Shown here in pieces: positions 10,315 to 21,365 of a stretch of 64,000 nt of DNA (position 1 is its first letter; the number at the start of each line of letters is the position of its first letter). A program made the translations under genes and the position numbers. The notes under the pieces were generated by a model that did no database searches, was not told the origin of the DNA, and was given only the letters and a program-made list of their open reading frames with translations. The stretch comes from Monoplex corrugatus (Eukaryota; Mollusca; Gastropoda; Littorinimorpha; Ranellidae), in assembly GCA_030674185.1 (NCBI GenBank), contig JAPXFY010000026.1, forward strand, positions 49,555,246 to 49,619,245. The letters run 5' to 3'.

Positions 10315-12115
10315 GTTGCGTGTTTGTCTGTTCTGTGTATCACTACCATGTCTGTTTCTGGTGCGTGTTTGTCTGTTCTGTGTATCACTACCATGTCTGT
10401 TTCTGGTGTGTGTTTGTCTGTTCTGTATATCACTATCATGTCTGTTTCTGGTGCGTGTTTGTCTGTTCTGTATATCACTACCATGTCTGTTTCTGGTGTT
10501 TGTCTGTTCTGTGTATCACTACCATGTCTGTTTCTGGTGTGTGTTTGTCTGTTCTGTATATCACTATCATGTCTGTTTTCTGGTGCGTGTTTGTCTGTTC
10601 TGTATATCACTACCATGTCTGTTTCTGGTGTGTGTTTGTCTGTTCTGTATATCACTACCATGTCTGTTTCTGGTGTGTGTTTGTCTGTTCTGTGTATCAC
10701 TACCAATGTCTGTTTCTGGTGTGTGTTTGTCTGTTCTGTATATCACTACCATGTGTGTTTCTGGTGTTTGTCTGTTCTGTACATCACTACCATGTCTGTT
10801 TCTGGTGTGTGTTTGTCTGTTCTGTCTATCACTACCATGTCTGTTTCTGGTGCGTGTTTGTCTGTTCTGTATATCACTACCATGTCTGTTTCTGGTGTGT
10901 GTTTGTCTGTTCTGTGTATCACTACCATGTCTGTTTCTGGTGTGTGTTTGTCTGTTCTGTGTATCACTACCATGTCTGTTTCTGGTGCGTGTTTGTCTGT
11001 TCTGTATATCACTACCATGTCTGTTTCTGGTGTGTGTTTGTCTGTTCTGTGTATCACTACCATGTCTGTTTCTGGTGTGTGTTTGTCTGTTCTGTATATC
11101 ACTACCATGTCTGTTTCTGGTGTGTGTTTGTCTGTTCTGTATATCACTACCATGTCTGTTTTCTGGTGTTTGTCTGTTCTGTGTATCACTACCATGTCTG
11201 TTTCTGGTTTTGTCTGTTCTGTGTATCACTACCATGTCTGTTTCTGGTGCGTGTTTGTCTGTTCTGTATATCACTACCATGTCTGTTTCTGGTGTTTGTC
11301 TGTTCTGTATATCACTACCATGTCTGTTTCTGGTGCGTGTCTGTTCTGTGTATCACTACCATGTCTGTTTCTGGTGTTTGTCGTTCTGTGTATCACTACC
11401 ATGTCTGTTTCTGGTGCGTGTCTGTTCTGTATATCACTACCATGTCTGTTTCTGTGTGTGTCTGTTCTGTATATCACTGCCATGTCTGTTTCTGGTGCGT
11501 GTCTGTTCTGTATATCACTACCATGTCTGTTTCTGGTGTTTGTCTGTTCTGTATATCACTACCATGTCTGTTTCTGTGTGTGTTTGTCTGTTCTGTATAT
11601 CACTACCATGTCTGTTTCTGGTGTTTGTCTGTTCTGTATATCACTACCATGTCTGTTTCTGGTGTGTGTTTGTCTGTTCTGTATATCACTACCATGTCTG
11701 TTCTGGTGCGTGTTTGTCTGTTCTGTTATCACTACCATGTCTGTTTCTGGTGTGTGTCTGTTCGTATATCACTACCATTGTCTGTTTCTGGTGTTTGTCT
11801 GTTCTGTGTATCACTACCATGTCTGTTTCTGTGCGTGTCTGTTCTGTATATCACTACCATGTCTGTTTCTGGTGTTTGTCTGTTCTGTATATCACTACCA
11901 TGTCTGTTTCTGGTGCGTGTCTGTTCTGTATATCACTACCATGTCTGTTTTCTGGTGTTTGTCTGTTCTGTATATCACTACCATGTCTGTTTCTGGTGCG
12001 TGTCTGTTCTGTGTATCACTACCATGTCTGTTTCTGGTTGTTTGTCTGTTCGTGTATCACTACCATGTCTGTTTCTGGTGCGTGTCTGTTCTGTATATAT
12101 CACTAACATGTCTGT
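10315..12115. repeat. 45-bp minisatellite, about 41 copies
   Basis: The unit contains TGTTTGTCTGTTCTG, then TATATCACTACCATG, then TCTGTTTCTGGTG. Full units are 45 bp and shortened ones 39 bp (lacking GTGTGT or GTGCGT); both are multiples of 3. All three plus-strand frames therefore stay open for 600-750 codons and all repeat the same kinds of peptide. These are not genes: no non-repeat domain is present and there is no codon bias. Past about 11,160 single-base indels become common (for example TTCTGTTATC for TTCTGTATATC). Confidence 0.97.
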
Positions 12116-12164
12116 TTCTTGCGTTGTTGCCTTTCTCCCACAGTGTCTTTCTCGCAACTTGTCT

Positions 12165-12440
12165 CTTGCCTGCCTGCCTGTCTTTCTGTGCTGTCTGTCT
12201 GTCTGTGCTGTCTGTCTGTCTGTGCTGTCTGTCTGTCTGTCTGTGCTGTCTGCCTGCCTGTCTTTCTGTGGTGTCTGTCTGTCTGTGCTGTCTGCCTGCC
12301 TGCCTGTCTGTGTCTGTGCTGTCGTCTGCCTGCCTGTCTGTCTGTCTGTGCTGTCTGCCTGCCTGTCTGTCTTTCTGTGCTGTCTGTCTGTCTGTGCTGT
12401 CTGCCTGCCTGTCTGTCTGTGTCTGTGCTGTCGTCTGCCT
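12165..12440. repeat. TGTC/TGCC compound repeat
   Basis: Higher-order arrangement of CTGCCTGCCTGTCTTTCTGTGCTGTCTGTCTG blocks of variable length directly downstream of the 45-bp array, with the composition of the CTGTCTG part of that unit. Confidence 0.9.
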
Positions 12441-12557
12441 GCTATGATTATTATTTGCTCCGTCAGCGAGAAAATGACAGTTGACCTAATTCAGCTGCAG
12501 TTGTCCTTGTCGATATAGAAATCCATTTATGGCTGTGTCTCGTCTTTCTGTCGTTCG

Positions 12558-12567
12558 CTCGCGCGCG

Positions 12568-12659
<92 letters not shown>

Positions 12660-12660
12660 C
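12558..12660. repeat. (CG)n/(CA)n microsatellite
   Basis: (CG)7 at about 12,559-12,572 followed by an imperfect (CA)n to 12,658. Alternating purine-pyrimidine sequence of this kind is prone to Z-DNA. Confidence 0.95.
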
Positions 12661-12749
12661 TAAAAAGCACATGTGAGAAAAGACATTTTATACAAGTTCT
12701 TCTCTTACGTCCTCCTCTCTTTTCCTTGAAACTAAATGTGTGTGCTGTC

Positions 12750-12814
12750 TGGCTGGCTGTCTGTCTATCTGTCTGTCTTCCTGTCCGTCTGTCTATCTGT
12801 CTGTCTTCCTGTCC

Positions 12815-12868
<54 letters not shown>

Positions 12869-13068
12869 GCCCCTCCCCTCTCTGGCCGGGCTTTTTTTTT
12901 CTTCATTTCTACATAGTAAAAGACCTGTGTCATTCTCGTGTAGGTTACCTAAAGTAATTTTCTGTTGTACAACAAAACAACGACTGCAGAGATTTGTGCT
13001 GAAAATAGCTTTTTGCTAATAACTTTTACCATTGGAAAATGTAATATCACTGTCATCTCTTCCACTAC

Positions 13069-13116
<48 letters not shown>

Positions 13117-13345
13117 CCTCCCCCTCCCTCCACCCCCCCCCCCCCCTTCGCCCTCTCTGACTCTCGCCGTCTCTGTTTCTCTCTCTTTCTGCCCGTCTTT
13201 CTGGCTCTCTGTCTCTTCCTAGCTCTCTCTGTCTCTTCCTATCTCTCTCTGTTTGTCTCTCTGTCTCTCTCTCCCCTCTCCATCTCCTCTCTCTCTCTCT
13301 GTCTCTCCCCCCTTCCTGCTCCCTCTCTCTCTGCGTCCTTATTCC
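12750..13345. repeat. CTGT/CT-rich microsatellite block
   Basis: (CTGT)n with TATC/TTCC variants at 12,750-12,825, (CT)n at 12,825-12,870, (CT)n at 13,070-13,112, a C-run at about 13,130-13,146 and interrupted CT to 13,345. Between 12,880 and 13,065 there is unique AT-rich sequence. Confidence 0.9.
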
Positions 13346-13544
13346 TTCTCTTCAGCCTTATAGAGATCTGTGTCGTTCTCCAATAGAAAGCGCAGTTCCG
13401 TATTGTGTTATCGGCGCACGACTGCAGAGATCTGTGCTAAACTCTGTCAGAATTCTACGCCTGTCTTGTATCCCAACCACTCTTATTTCATTTGACTCAA
13501 CGAAGCCATGCATAGGGAGACAGGCAACTAGCTCGGCCCTACGT

Positions 13545-13665
13545 TTTTACAAAGGCCTGTATATGCAACAGTGTAGTGAGTGGCTTTGTCACTAAGGCAC
13601 ATAAGGACGCATGAAGCCAGGGTTCAGATCACAAATGGGCCCGGGCTTTTTCTCACCCCTTCCGC
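13545..13665 (+). mobile_element. tRNA-like SINE remnant
   Basis: GTAGTGAGTGG followed about 45 bp later by CAGGGTTCAGATCAC resembles pol III A and B boxes in the right order and spacing. Only the head is recognisable, immediately before the 41/42-bp minisatellite. Confidence 0.4.
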
Positions 13666-13679
13666 TAGATCTTAAAGTG

Positions 13680-15090
13680 ATGGTTCTAGGTGCTATTGTT
13701 GTTGGTTTGGTTGTGTTTGTGATGGTTTATATGCTATTGTTGTTTGGTTGGTTGTGATTGTGATGGTTGTATGTGCTATTCTTGTTGGTTTGGTTGGTTA
13801 TGTTTGTAATGGTTTATGTGCTATTGTTGTTCGGTTGGTTGTGTTGTGATGGTTTATATGCTATTGTTGTTTGGTTGGTTGTGATTGTGATGGTTGTATG
13901 TGCTATTGTTGTTTGGTTGGTTGTGTTTGTGATGGTTTATATGCTATTGTTGTTTGGTTGGTTGTGTTTGTGATGGTTTATATGCTATTGTTGTTTGGTT
14001 GGTTGTGTTTGTGATGGTTTATATGCTATTGTTGTTTGGTTGGTTGTGTTTGTGATGGTTGTATGTGCTATTGTTGTTGGTTTAGTTGTGTTTGTGATGG
14101 TTTATATGCTATTGTTGTTTGGTTGGTTGTGTTTGTAATGGTTTATGTGCTATTGTTGTTTGGTTGGTTGTGTTTGTGATGGTTGTATGTACTATTCTTG
14201 TTGGTTTGGTTGTGTTTGTGTTTGTAATGGTTGTATGTGCTATTGTTGTTTGGTTGGTTGTGATTGTGATGGTTGTATGTGCTATTGTTGTTTGGTTGGT
14301 TGTGTTTGTAATGGTTGTATGTGCTATTGTTGTTTGGTTGGTTGTGTTTGTAATGGTTGTATGTGCTATTCTTGTTGGTTTGGTTGTGTTTGTAATGGTT
14401 GTATGTGCTATTCTTGTTGGTTTGGTTGTGTTGTGTTTGTGATGGTTGTATGTGCTATTTTGTTTGGTTGGTTGTGTTTGTAATGGTTTATGTGCTATTG
14501 TTGTTTGGTTGGTTGTGTTTGTGACGGTTGTATGTGCTATTCTTGTTGGTTTGGTTGTGTTTGTGTTTGTGATGGTTGTATGTGCTATTTTGTTTGGTTG
14601 GTTGTGTTTGTAATGGTTGTATGTGCTATTCTTGTTGGTTTGGTTGTGTTTGTGATGGTTGTATGTGCTATTCTTGTTGGTTTGGTTGTGTTTGTGTTTG
14701 TGATGGTTGTATGTGCTATTTTGTTTGGTTGGTTGTGTTTATAATGGTTTATGTGCTATTGTTGTTTGGTTGGTTGTGTTTGTAATGGTTGTATGTGCTA
14801 TTGTTGTTTGGTTGGTTGTGTTTGTGTTTGTGATGGTTGTATGTGCTATTGTTGTTTGGTTGGATGTGTTTGTAATGGTTGTATGTGCTATTGTTGTTTG
14901 GTTGGTTGTGTTTGTAATGTTGTATGTGCTATTGTTGTTTGGTTGGTTGTGATTGTGATGGTTGTATGTGCTATTGTTGTTTGGTTGGTTGTGTTTGTGA
15001 TGGTTGTATGTGCTATTGTTGTTTGGTTGGTTGTGTTTGTGATGGTTCTAAGTGCTATTTTTGTTTGCTTGGTTGTGTTTGTTGTGGATA
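13680..15090. repeat. 41/42-bp minisatellite, about 33 copies
   Basis: Unit: GTTTGTGATGGTT(G)TATGTGC then TATTGTTGTTTGGTTGGTTGT. Two main length classes exist: 41 bp (TTTATATGC) and 42 bp (TTGTATGTGC), plus a variant with CTTGTTGGTTTGGTTGTG. The 42-bp class keeps frame and yields open frames with VMVVCAIVVWLV-like peptides, which are repeat artefacts. The array ends at about 15,090 with a degenerate copy. Confidence 0.97.
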
Positions 15091-15470
15091 GAACGATAAG
15101 TCCTGTGCGCAGCATGCACTTGGCACACGTTATATATCCCTCGGCAGCAGGGGGATATCTATTTGCTGGCGATTTAAGTGAATACGTGTGTGTGTCTGTG
15201 TGTGTGAGAGAAGAAAGAGAGAGAGAGAGAGAGAGAGATATTCCTGGTGCAATTGCACTGACATGTGGCGAAGTAAAACTTGTGAAGTGTTTAATGTTGT
15301 TATCATCAACCTCACTATGCCCCACACTACAATCCTGTAGGATTACAAACACACATAAAGCTGGTTTCCATTCACAGCTGTGGCAAATATTTTATTAAAA
15401 AGAATTCGTAAGATGACAATGCACCAGCTTACAAACTGTTCTTAACAGCAGCTTTTGCGGTGAAACAAAA
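15091..15470. other. Spacer between minisatellite and PLE
   Basis: Holds a short (GT)n/(GA)n at 15,186-15,238 and otherwise unique sequence. A run of A/T (TTTTATTAAAAAG at about 15,390) lies shortly before the PLE repeat. No gene is recognised. Confidence 0.5.
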
Positions 15471-15650
15471 GCCTTCGGTGTACTCCTCACTCGTTCAGTC
15501 GCGCTGTCGTGAGTTCGCTTATGGTGGTGCGCACTGTAGCCAGATCTCAACCCAGCAGTTGCGCTGAAGAAGTCGGCCGGATCGCCGATGAAAGCTACGC
15601 AAGTGAGTAGCCTTCTTATTGAGAGATAGGTTTAGCCAGGTAGCCATTAT
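15471..15650 (+). repeat. PLE pLTR, upstream copy
   Basis: Direct partner of 18,029-18,208. It contains GCGCTGAAGAAGTCGGCC...GATGAAAGCTAC...GTAGCCTTCTT. As RNA this can fold as a three-way junction: AAGAAG pairs with CUUCUU, enclosing hairpins GUCGGC/GCCGAU and GCUAC/GUAGC. The CUGAAGA and GAAA segments match the hammerhead ribozyme core consensus (CUGANGA and GAAA). It ends at the ATT of ATTATG that supplies the candidate start codon. Confidence 0.9.
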
Positions 15651-18127
15651 GTCTACCCCTCAGTCGTTAAAACTTCCTCAACGTCTCATACGCGATTTCG
15701 ACGGGAAAGTCATCAGCATTTTTAGAGAACTAGAGGAGGAACACTGATCGCTAGCTAGGTTCAGGAACCATCTTCATTTCACACTGCATTGTAAACATCA
15801 AAATGTGTGCCCTACAAGTCTTAAGATCAAAACTAGCAAGAAAGGCCAGGCAGCTAACAACATCATCCATCGTGCTCAACGTGCGCTCATGAATGAACGG
15901 ATTAAACAAATCAACAGTCGTTTGGTTATCATCAACAACATGATAGCCATTTTGAAGGATGAACTCAGTGCTTGTGTACCGGATACTATCATGGCGGAGA
16001 CGGTTGCCTGGTCCAACTGCACTGTCAGGCGTGAATGGGATAAAGTGCGCATGCGCCACAGGAAGAAGTTTGCGAAGTTGCAGGCTAAACCAAAACATGA
16101 CGATTGCGTGCCCATTACTCCCGTCAGTGATCAAGAAACGCAAGAACTTAAAAACAGGTGGGTGGTGAATTTATCGGATCAAAGTCTGACTGAAGCAGAA
16201 TTGTCAGTGTTGAGAAAGGGGATCAATTTCGCGGTCACTCCAGACAAACTTCCCATCACGGAGTATATTACCAGCATTGAAACTGCGTGTCAGTGGATTG
16301 GTCCTGAAACAGAAGAGGCCACACACCTACGATCAGAGTGTGTGAACATCCTCAAACAGAGCAAACCTCCCAAATCCAACATTTCTGTGGAAGAAAGACT
16401 TGCACTACAAGGATTGAAGAAGAAGGATTCCATCATGATTCTCCTAGCCGACAAAGGACGTGCTACAGTCATCCTACCCAAGGGCCAGTACTATGAGAAG
16501 GCTCACAACCTGCTAGAAGACAAAAAAACCTACCAACAGCTGAGCAAAGATCCCACTGGCAAGTATATGCCCATCTGACCAAACTACTGCAAGGTCTTCA
16601 GAAGTCAGGAGAACTCTCTTCAGAACAGTACCGCAGACTGTACCTCTCAGCTACTGATGTGCCAAAATTCTACGGACTGCCTAAAGTGCACAAGAAAGAT
16701 GTACCCCTCCGTCCCATTGTCGCCTCTAGAGGATCCCTGATGTATGAGACGGCCCGCTTCGTTGCAGACATCCTCTCGCCTTTGGTAGGAAAGACAGAAC
16801 GTTCCATTGCAAACAGTGCAGACCTAGTGAACAAGCTGTCGAAGTCTGTACCACAACCGGATGAGATCCCCGTGTCCTATGACGTCACAACAGCCCTGTT
16901 CACCAGTGTCCCTGTGAAGAACAGCATTGACATCAGAGGGAGGTTGCAGGACGACAGCATCCTTCAGCAGCGCACCATCCTGCCAGTGGAACACATCTGT
17001 GAACTGCTATCCTGCTGCCTGAACACCACCTACTTCACCTTTGAAGGACACTTCTACCAACAGACCGAGGGTGCAGCCATGGGGTCCCCTGTGAGTCCCA
17101 TTGTCGCCAACCTCTTTATGGAAAACTTCGAGGAGAAAGCTTTGGTGTCGTACCACACTCCTCCACGCTACTGGGACCGCTACATGGACGACACTATGAT
17201 TGTACTGAAAAGATCGGTGGTCGAAGACTTCACGAACCATCTCAACAACCAACACCCTGCCATCAAGTTCACCTACGAGGTAGAAGAGAATGACAGCATC
17301 GCGATGTTGGACACCCGCATCACCCGGACAGAGACAGGCCTCGCCTTTTCCGTCTATAGAAAGCCGACCCACACGGACCAGTACTTACAATTCGACAGTC
17401 ACCAGCCACTGGAACACAAGCTTGGAGTAATCCGCACCCTCACCCACCGAGCGAAGACCATCTGCTCTACCGACATTGCCAGGGAAGAAGAGGTGCAGTA
17501 CATTAAGAAAGTACTCAGTGTGTCGGGATACCAGAAGTGGGCCTAGGATATCCTGGGGGGCAAGAAAACCATACCCCACCCCTCCACTGAATGGCAAACC
17601 CCTTCGAGAGAGCACGTCTCCATGCCATACGTCAGCGGTATCACTGAGGCTCTCAGCAGGAAGATCAGGAAGTTGGGAGTCAGTGTCCACGCCAAGCCCA
17701 CCAGCACCATCAGAAGCCAGTTAGTCCACCCCAAAGACAAAACAGACAAATTGGACAAATCAGGGGTGATATACAAGATAGACTGCCAGGACTGTGACCA
17801 AAGTCACATTGGCGAAACTGAGCGCAACTTGCACAAAAGACTAAAAGAACACAAACGTGAGTCCTCTCCAGTGGGAGAACATCTGACCCACACCCAACAT
17901 CACTTTGAAAAGGATAATGTGCAAGTTCTCGACAAAGAAGCAAGATGGTTCCAGAGGGGAGTAAAGGAGGCAGTCTACATCGCCGCAAGGAACCCCACCC
18001 TGAGCCGTGACCGGGGCCGACACAACTTGCCTTCGGTGTACTCCCCACTCGTTAAGTCGCGCTGTCGTGAGTTCGCTCACGGCGGTGCGCACTGTAGCCA
18101 GATCTCAACCCAGCAGTTGCGCTGAAG
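15649..18127 (+). pseudogene. PLE polyprotein: reverse transcriptase plus GIY-YIG endonuclease, three lesions
   Basis: The ATG at 15,649 opens a frame interrupted by an in-frame TGA at 15,745, after which the same frame continues to a TGA at 16,576. A one-base loss near 16,568 shifts the frame. The next frame runs to an in-frame TAG at 17,544, then continues in register to the final stop at 18,123-18,125. N-terminal part: FRNHLHF and ERALMNERI-type PLE segments, then ILLADKGRATVIL. Reverse transcriptase: KFYGLPKVHKK, SYDVTTALFTSVP (motif A), GAAMGSPVSPIVANLFME (motif B), RYMDDTM (motif C; the family more often has YVDDT), KPTHTDQYLQF. Endonuclease: VIYKIDC, HIGETERNLHKRLKEHK, the GIY-YIG domain. 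Penelope/Poseidon-type PLEs carry this domain order. The element copies its RNA into chromosomal nicks made by the GIY-YIG domain; this copy cannot make one continuous protein as read. Confidence 0.9.
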
Positions 18128-18208
18128 AAGTCGGCCGGATCGCCAATGAAAGCTATGCAAGTGAGTAGCCTTCTTACTGAGAGATAGGTTTAGCCAGATA
18201 GCCATTAT
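18029..18208 (+). repeat. PLE pLTR, downstream copy
   Basis: Second copy of the 180-bp terminal repeat. Compared with the upstream copy the hairpin arms read GUCGGC/GCCAAU (one mismatch) and GCUAU/GUAGC (a G-U pair replaces C-G), while AAGAAG/CUUCUU is unchanged. The first ~100 bp also encode the C-terminus of the PLE protein. Confidence 0.9.
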
Positions 18209-18652
18209 AAAAGTCGATTTGTTAGCACAGCAGCCTTCTGAATGTGAGGTCATGGACCCTTCCCACCCACCACCCACTCATCCCCCACCCCCAAGCGGTC
18301 CAAAAATATTTGTGGAGTTTCTTCGGCTCTTACTGTCTCCTCCTACCCAAAATTAGTCGTATATTATGGATTTGTTGAGAAGAGTGGTACCACATAGTAG
18401 AGTTCCATCCGCTTTACAGTGCGTTGATTGAAGGTTTTGCCCACATTTCTTTACCAAACCACAGTTGTCTGTATCTAACGCCATAATACATTATGATGGG
18501 ACGCGTACAATACAGCCTGTCACACTCTGAATCCAAAACTGCAACTTTACAGCATCATGACTGTCATCCCCTTTGTCAACTTCACAGCATGGTGAAAAGA
18601 TGGTCCCTTCTCGTGTTAGCCTCAGTTTTGGTGGGTTGGACATGTTAAGCAG
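18209..18652. other. Unassigned spacer
   Basis: C-rich stretch (CCCACCCACCACCCAC) then mixed sequence. No gene, no recognised repeat. Confidence 0.4.
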
Positions 18653-18978
18653 AAATCCAAAACAAGTGCGACTGCCCGAGTTCAAACAAACAGGAACCAG
18701 AAAAACAGGAAAATAAAATCAGAACATATTTAATACAACCAGACCAGACAGGCACGCATATTTTTGGCCAACTGGTCTTTGTCAAGCGTAAACGTAAAAA
18801 CACAAAAAGAACAAACAAAAATAAGAAAAAAATTGGATTCACTTTTCTCCAAAAGCAGCAGGGAAGGTCTTGTCTTTGTCTCCTGATTTTTGTATTTGTT
18901 GTTTGTTCTTTTGTGGTCTTAATTTACGCTTGACAAAGGCCAGTCGGCTGAAAGTTTACACCTGTCTTGTCATGTTAA
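18653..18978. mobile_element. Fold-back element copy (diverged palindrome)
   Basis: Left arm: CCAAAACAAGTGCGACTGCC, TTCAAACAAACAGGAACCAG, TTTAATACAACCAGACCAG and TTGGCCAACTGGTCTTTGTC. The right arm (about 18,870-18,978) is its inverse: CGCTTGACAAAGGCCAGTCGG and ACACCTGTCTTGTC. A ~40-bp spacer separates the arms. Same family as 40,213-40,583 and the tandem trimer at 60,020-60,395. From 18,979 to 19,680 the sequence is AT-rich with AAAAAC-type runs and no gene. Confidence 0.75.
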
Positions 18979-19685
18979 CTCCTAAGCAGAGCTGGAATAA
19001 GCGCTATGAGAGAGTGACAAGCATTACAGAATGTAGGATAGACAAAAATATATGAAAGATCAATACATAAAAAATAAATTCCTAAAACGTTTACAGAAAA
19101 AACAAAGACAAAAGTTGAAAATCAAAAACAAAGAAAAAAGTTCAAAAACAAAAACAAAGAAAAAAGTTGAAATACAAACGGCCCAGTTTGGAATAACAGT
19201 AATTTTTCAATCCCAATATTGAAACTTGCTAAGGAAGTAGAAAACGAAAAAGACATGTATAAAAAGCTGCCATCAGGGTCAATAAATACCACACACAGCA
19301 TCAAACCATCGCCACAGAAACACAGTATCATTTACTACGTGACAATCTTTAACTTGTCTCGACAGTGTCTTGAAGCATAAAGTTGTTAATCCGACAAAAC
19401 AAGAATCGATACTGAAGCCGACGTAGACCATGCCTTGGCTGAGTGTAACTAATCTATTTATGTCTATGGGCTCATTAGTCACCCAATTAGAGTACATCTA
19501 TCAGTTATGTCTGGTATCCCCGGCGCCTGCGCTGTATTTGACTGCAGCATTGTCATAATCATTATCATCGTCTGGTATTCCTACTTTTTACTGACTTACA
19601 CAGTTACAGCCCATCACGATACTCTTATGTAAGACAGCAATGAAGATTCTCTCCTCCTACACACACTCATCCGTGCTCGCGCGCG

Positions 19686-19724
19686 CACACACATACGCAC
19701 ACCACACAAACACACACACACCAG

Positions 19725-19808
<84 letters not shown>

Positions 19809-19855
19809 AACAAATATCACTTATAGTGAAAAGACGGTAAATCAAAGAACGAACG

Positions 19856-19943
<88 letters not shown>

Positions 19944-19945
19944 AA
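19686..19945. repeat. Two (CA)n tracts separated by a LINE 3' tail
   Basis: (CA)n at about 19,728-19,803 and 19,858-19,943. Between them, 19,806-19,857 contains ATATCACTTATAGTGAAAAG, then ACGGTAAATCAAAGAACGAAC. This matches the terminal 3' UTR of the LINE that ends at 36,875. Only the last ~50 bp of that LINE is present. Confidence 0.85.
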
Positions 19946-19984
19946 AAAGAAAAGAAAAAAACATCGCTCCACATCAAGTTTAAT

Positions 19985-20110
19985 GAAAGCTGAATATTGT
20001 TCAGTGACCTTGAAATACAAAATGTGGATTTTCTATTATATTTATATAGAAAGGAACATTATCAGAACGGCTTGACCATTTTATCTCTGCTAGATTCAAT
20101 TATTGCTTTT
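19985..20110 (+). repeat. (GT)n-linked family, 3' end only
   Basis: Landmarks CAGTGACCTTGAAATACAAA, ATGTGGATTTTCT and CAGAACGGCTTGACCATTTT are the 3' third of the family (see 7855-8140). From 20,111 to 20,640 there is AT-rich sequence with (AAAC)n near 20,305-20,340 and no gene. Confidence 0.65.
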
Positions 20111-20634
20111 ATGTTTATTTATGTGCAGAATGAATAGCAAGGACTAGGTGTAAATGTGAACAGATACAGTGGGACCTAATGCTACTATCCTTGAATGTTA
20201 GAAGTTTTTCTCAAGTTTCAAAATTTAGAAAGAAAAGAAGAAATAACGATTAAAACAAATCAGACAACATCAACAACATGCTAAACATTAAAAAGAAAAT
20301 GAGCAAAAAACAAACAAACAAACAAACAAAAAAACAAAACGAACCCAAAGGAAACAAACAAATAAAAACCCCAAACAAACAAATAAAACAAGCCTGATAA
20401 ATAAATGAATAAAACCGTGACTGACTTCTGTTCAACACTATTGAAAAACGAACGAACGAACAAACCTTTTCCACTCCAGTTAGTTCTGAGGCACCTACTA
20501 TATGGAACTCCAGGTACGCGTTTCAGGGCTTTGAGGTCTCTGAATTGTTGGTCGACGTGTGTTTTGGGGTCTTCCTCTCTGACATTGTCCTTCTGGTGTC
20601 TAGTGAAGGGCAATCTGGTTTGGTTCACAACTGT

Positions 20635-20725
20635 ACATTATGAAGCCTGGTTAGTATGGGGATACAGCTCCTGCTTTCCATCTCATGGTTCGATACTGGC
20701 ATGAGACAACATTCATCTCCAGTCC
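20635..20725 (+). mobile_element. tRNA-like SINE remnant
   Basis: TGGTTAGTATGGGG (A-box-like) followed by CATGGTTCGATACTGG (B-box-like) at a tRNA-like spacing. Beyond that the copy is not recognisable. Confidence 0.4.
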
Positions 20726-20957
20726 ACCCAGTCGTATATGCAGACAAGTGGCAAACAGAATGTAGCCAGAAAACAGACAGAAATAGAATGAAGGCATATA
20801 AAGTAGACAAAAATGAGACAACAACAAAAATGAAAAAGCAGACATAGACAAAAACAACAACAACAAATGAAATTAAACAGGAAATTGTTGCAAAGCAAAC
20901 AGAAAGCAGATAGAAGTGAAATAGAAGACAACTAGAAAGTAGAGGTACAACAAACAG

Positions 20958-21365
20958 AAAATAGACACAAAGTAAGCATAAAGAACAGAAAATAGACACA
21001 AAGTAAGCATAAAGAACAGAAAATAGACACAAAGTAAGCATAAAGAACAGAAAATAGACACAAAGTAAGCATAAAGAACAGAAAATAGACACAAAGTAAG
21101 CATAAAGAACAGAAAATAGACACAAAGTAAGCATAAAGAACAGAAAATAGACACAAAGTAAGCATAAAGAACAGAAAATAGACACAAAGTAAGCATAAAG
21201 AACAGAAAATAGACACAAAGTAAGCATAAAGAACAGAAAATAGACACAAAGTAAGCATAAAGAACAGAAAATAGACACAAAGTAAGCATAAAGAACAGAA
21301 AATAGACACAAAGTAAGCATAAAGAACAGAAAATAGACACAAAGTAAGCATAAAGAACAGAAAAT
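20958..21365. repeat. 31-bp minisatellite, about 13 copies
   Basis: Unit AAGTAAGCATAAAGAACAGA plus AAATAGACACA, 31 bp, almost perfectly homogeneous. Because 31 is 1 mod 3, three units make 31 codons. On the minus strand all three frames are open and give the same 31-residue hydrophobic peptide cycle (LCLFSVLYAYFVSIFCS...). It is a repeat artefact, not a membrane protein gene. Confidence 0.97.

Larger units (their letters stand above)
15471..18208 (+). mobile_element. Penelope-like element with 180-bp direct terminal repeats
   Basis: An RT/GIY-YIG open frame region (15,649-18,127) lies between direct repeats 15,471-15,650 and 18,029-18,208. Each repeat is 180 bp and they differ at about 9 positions (95% identical). 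Such direct repeats (pLTRs) are a known property of PLEs, produced when a partial copy lies in tandem. Target-site duplication was not resolved. The coding region overlaps the downstream repeat by about 100 bp, so the upstream repeat is a copy of the element's own 3' end. Three lesions make this copy non-coding. Confidence 0.9.

Noticed and set aside
10226..12518. Three overlapping plus-strand ORFs of 626-749 codons and antisense ORFs up to 237 codons
   Set aside because: All are translations of the 45-bp minisatellite in different frames; no domain, signal or non-repeat exon supports a gene.
10315..15090. Regular short repeats as a possible CRISPR array
   Set aside because: Units are contiguous without unique spacers, composition is simple, and the context is eukaryotic.
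13767..15398. Hydrophobic ORFs (CAIVVWLV repeats) suggesting a membrane protein
   Set aside because: They follow the 41/42-bp repeat and end in unrelated sequence; frame is not preserved by the 41-bp units.
15571..15640. Calling a functional hammerhead ribozyme in the PLE repeat
   Set aside because: CUGANGA and GAAA boxes and stem II fit, but the expected U at 16.1 is C and no stem I could be drawn; kept as a structured-RNA finding only.
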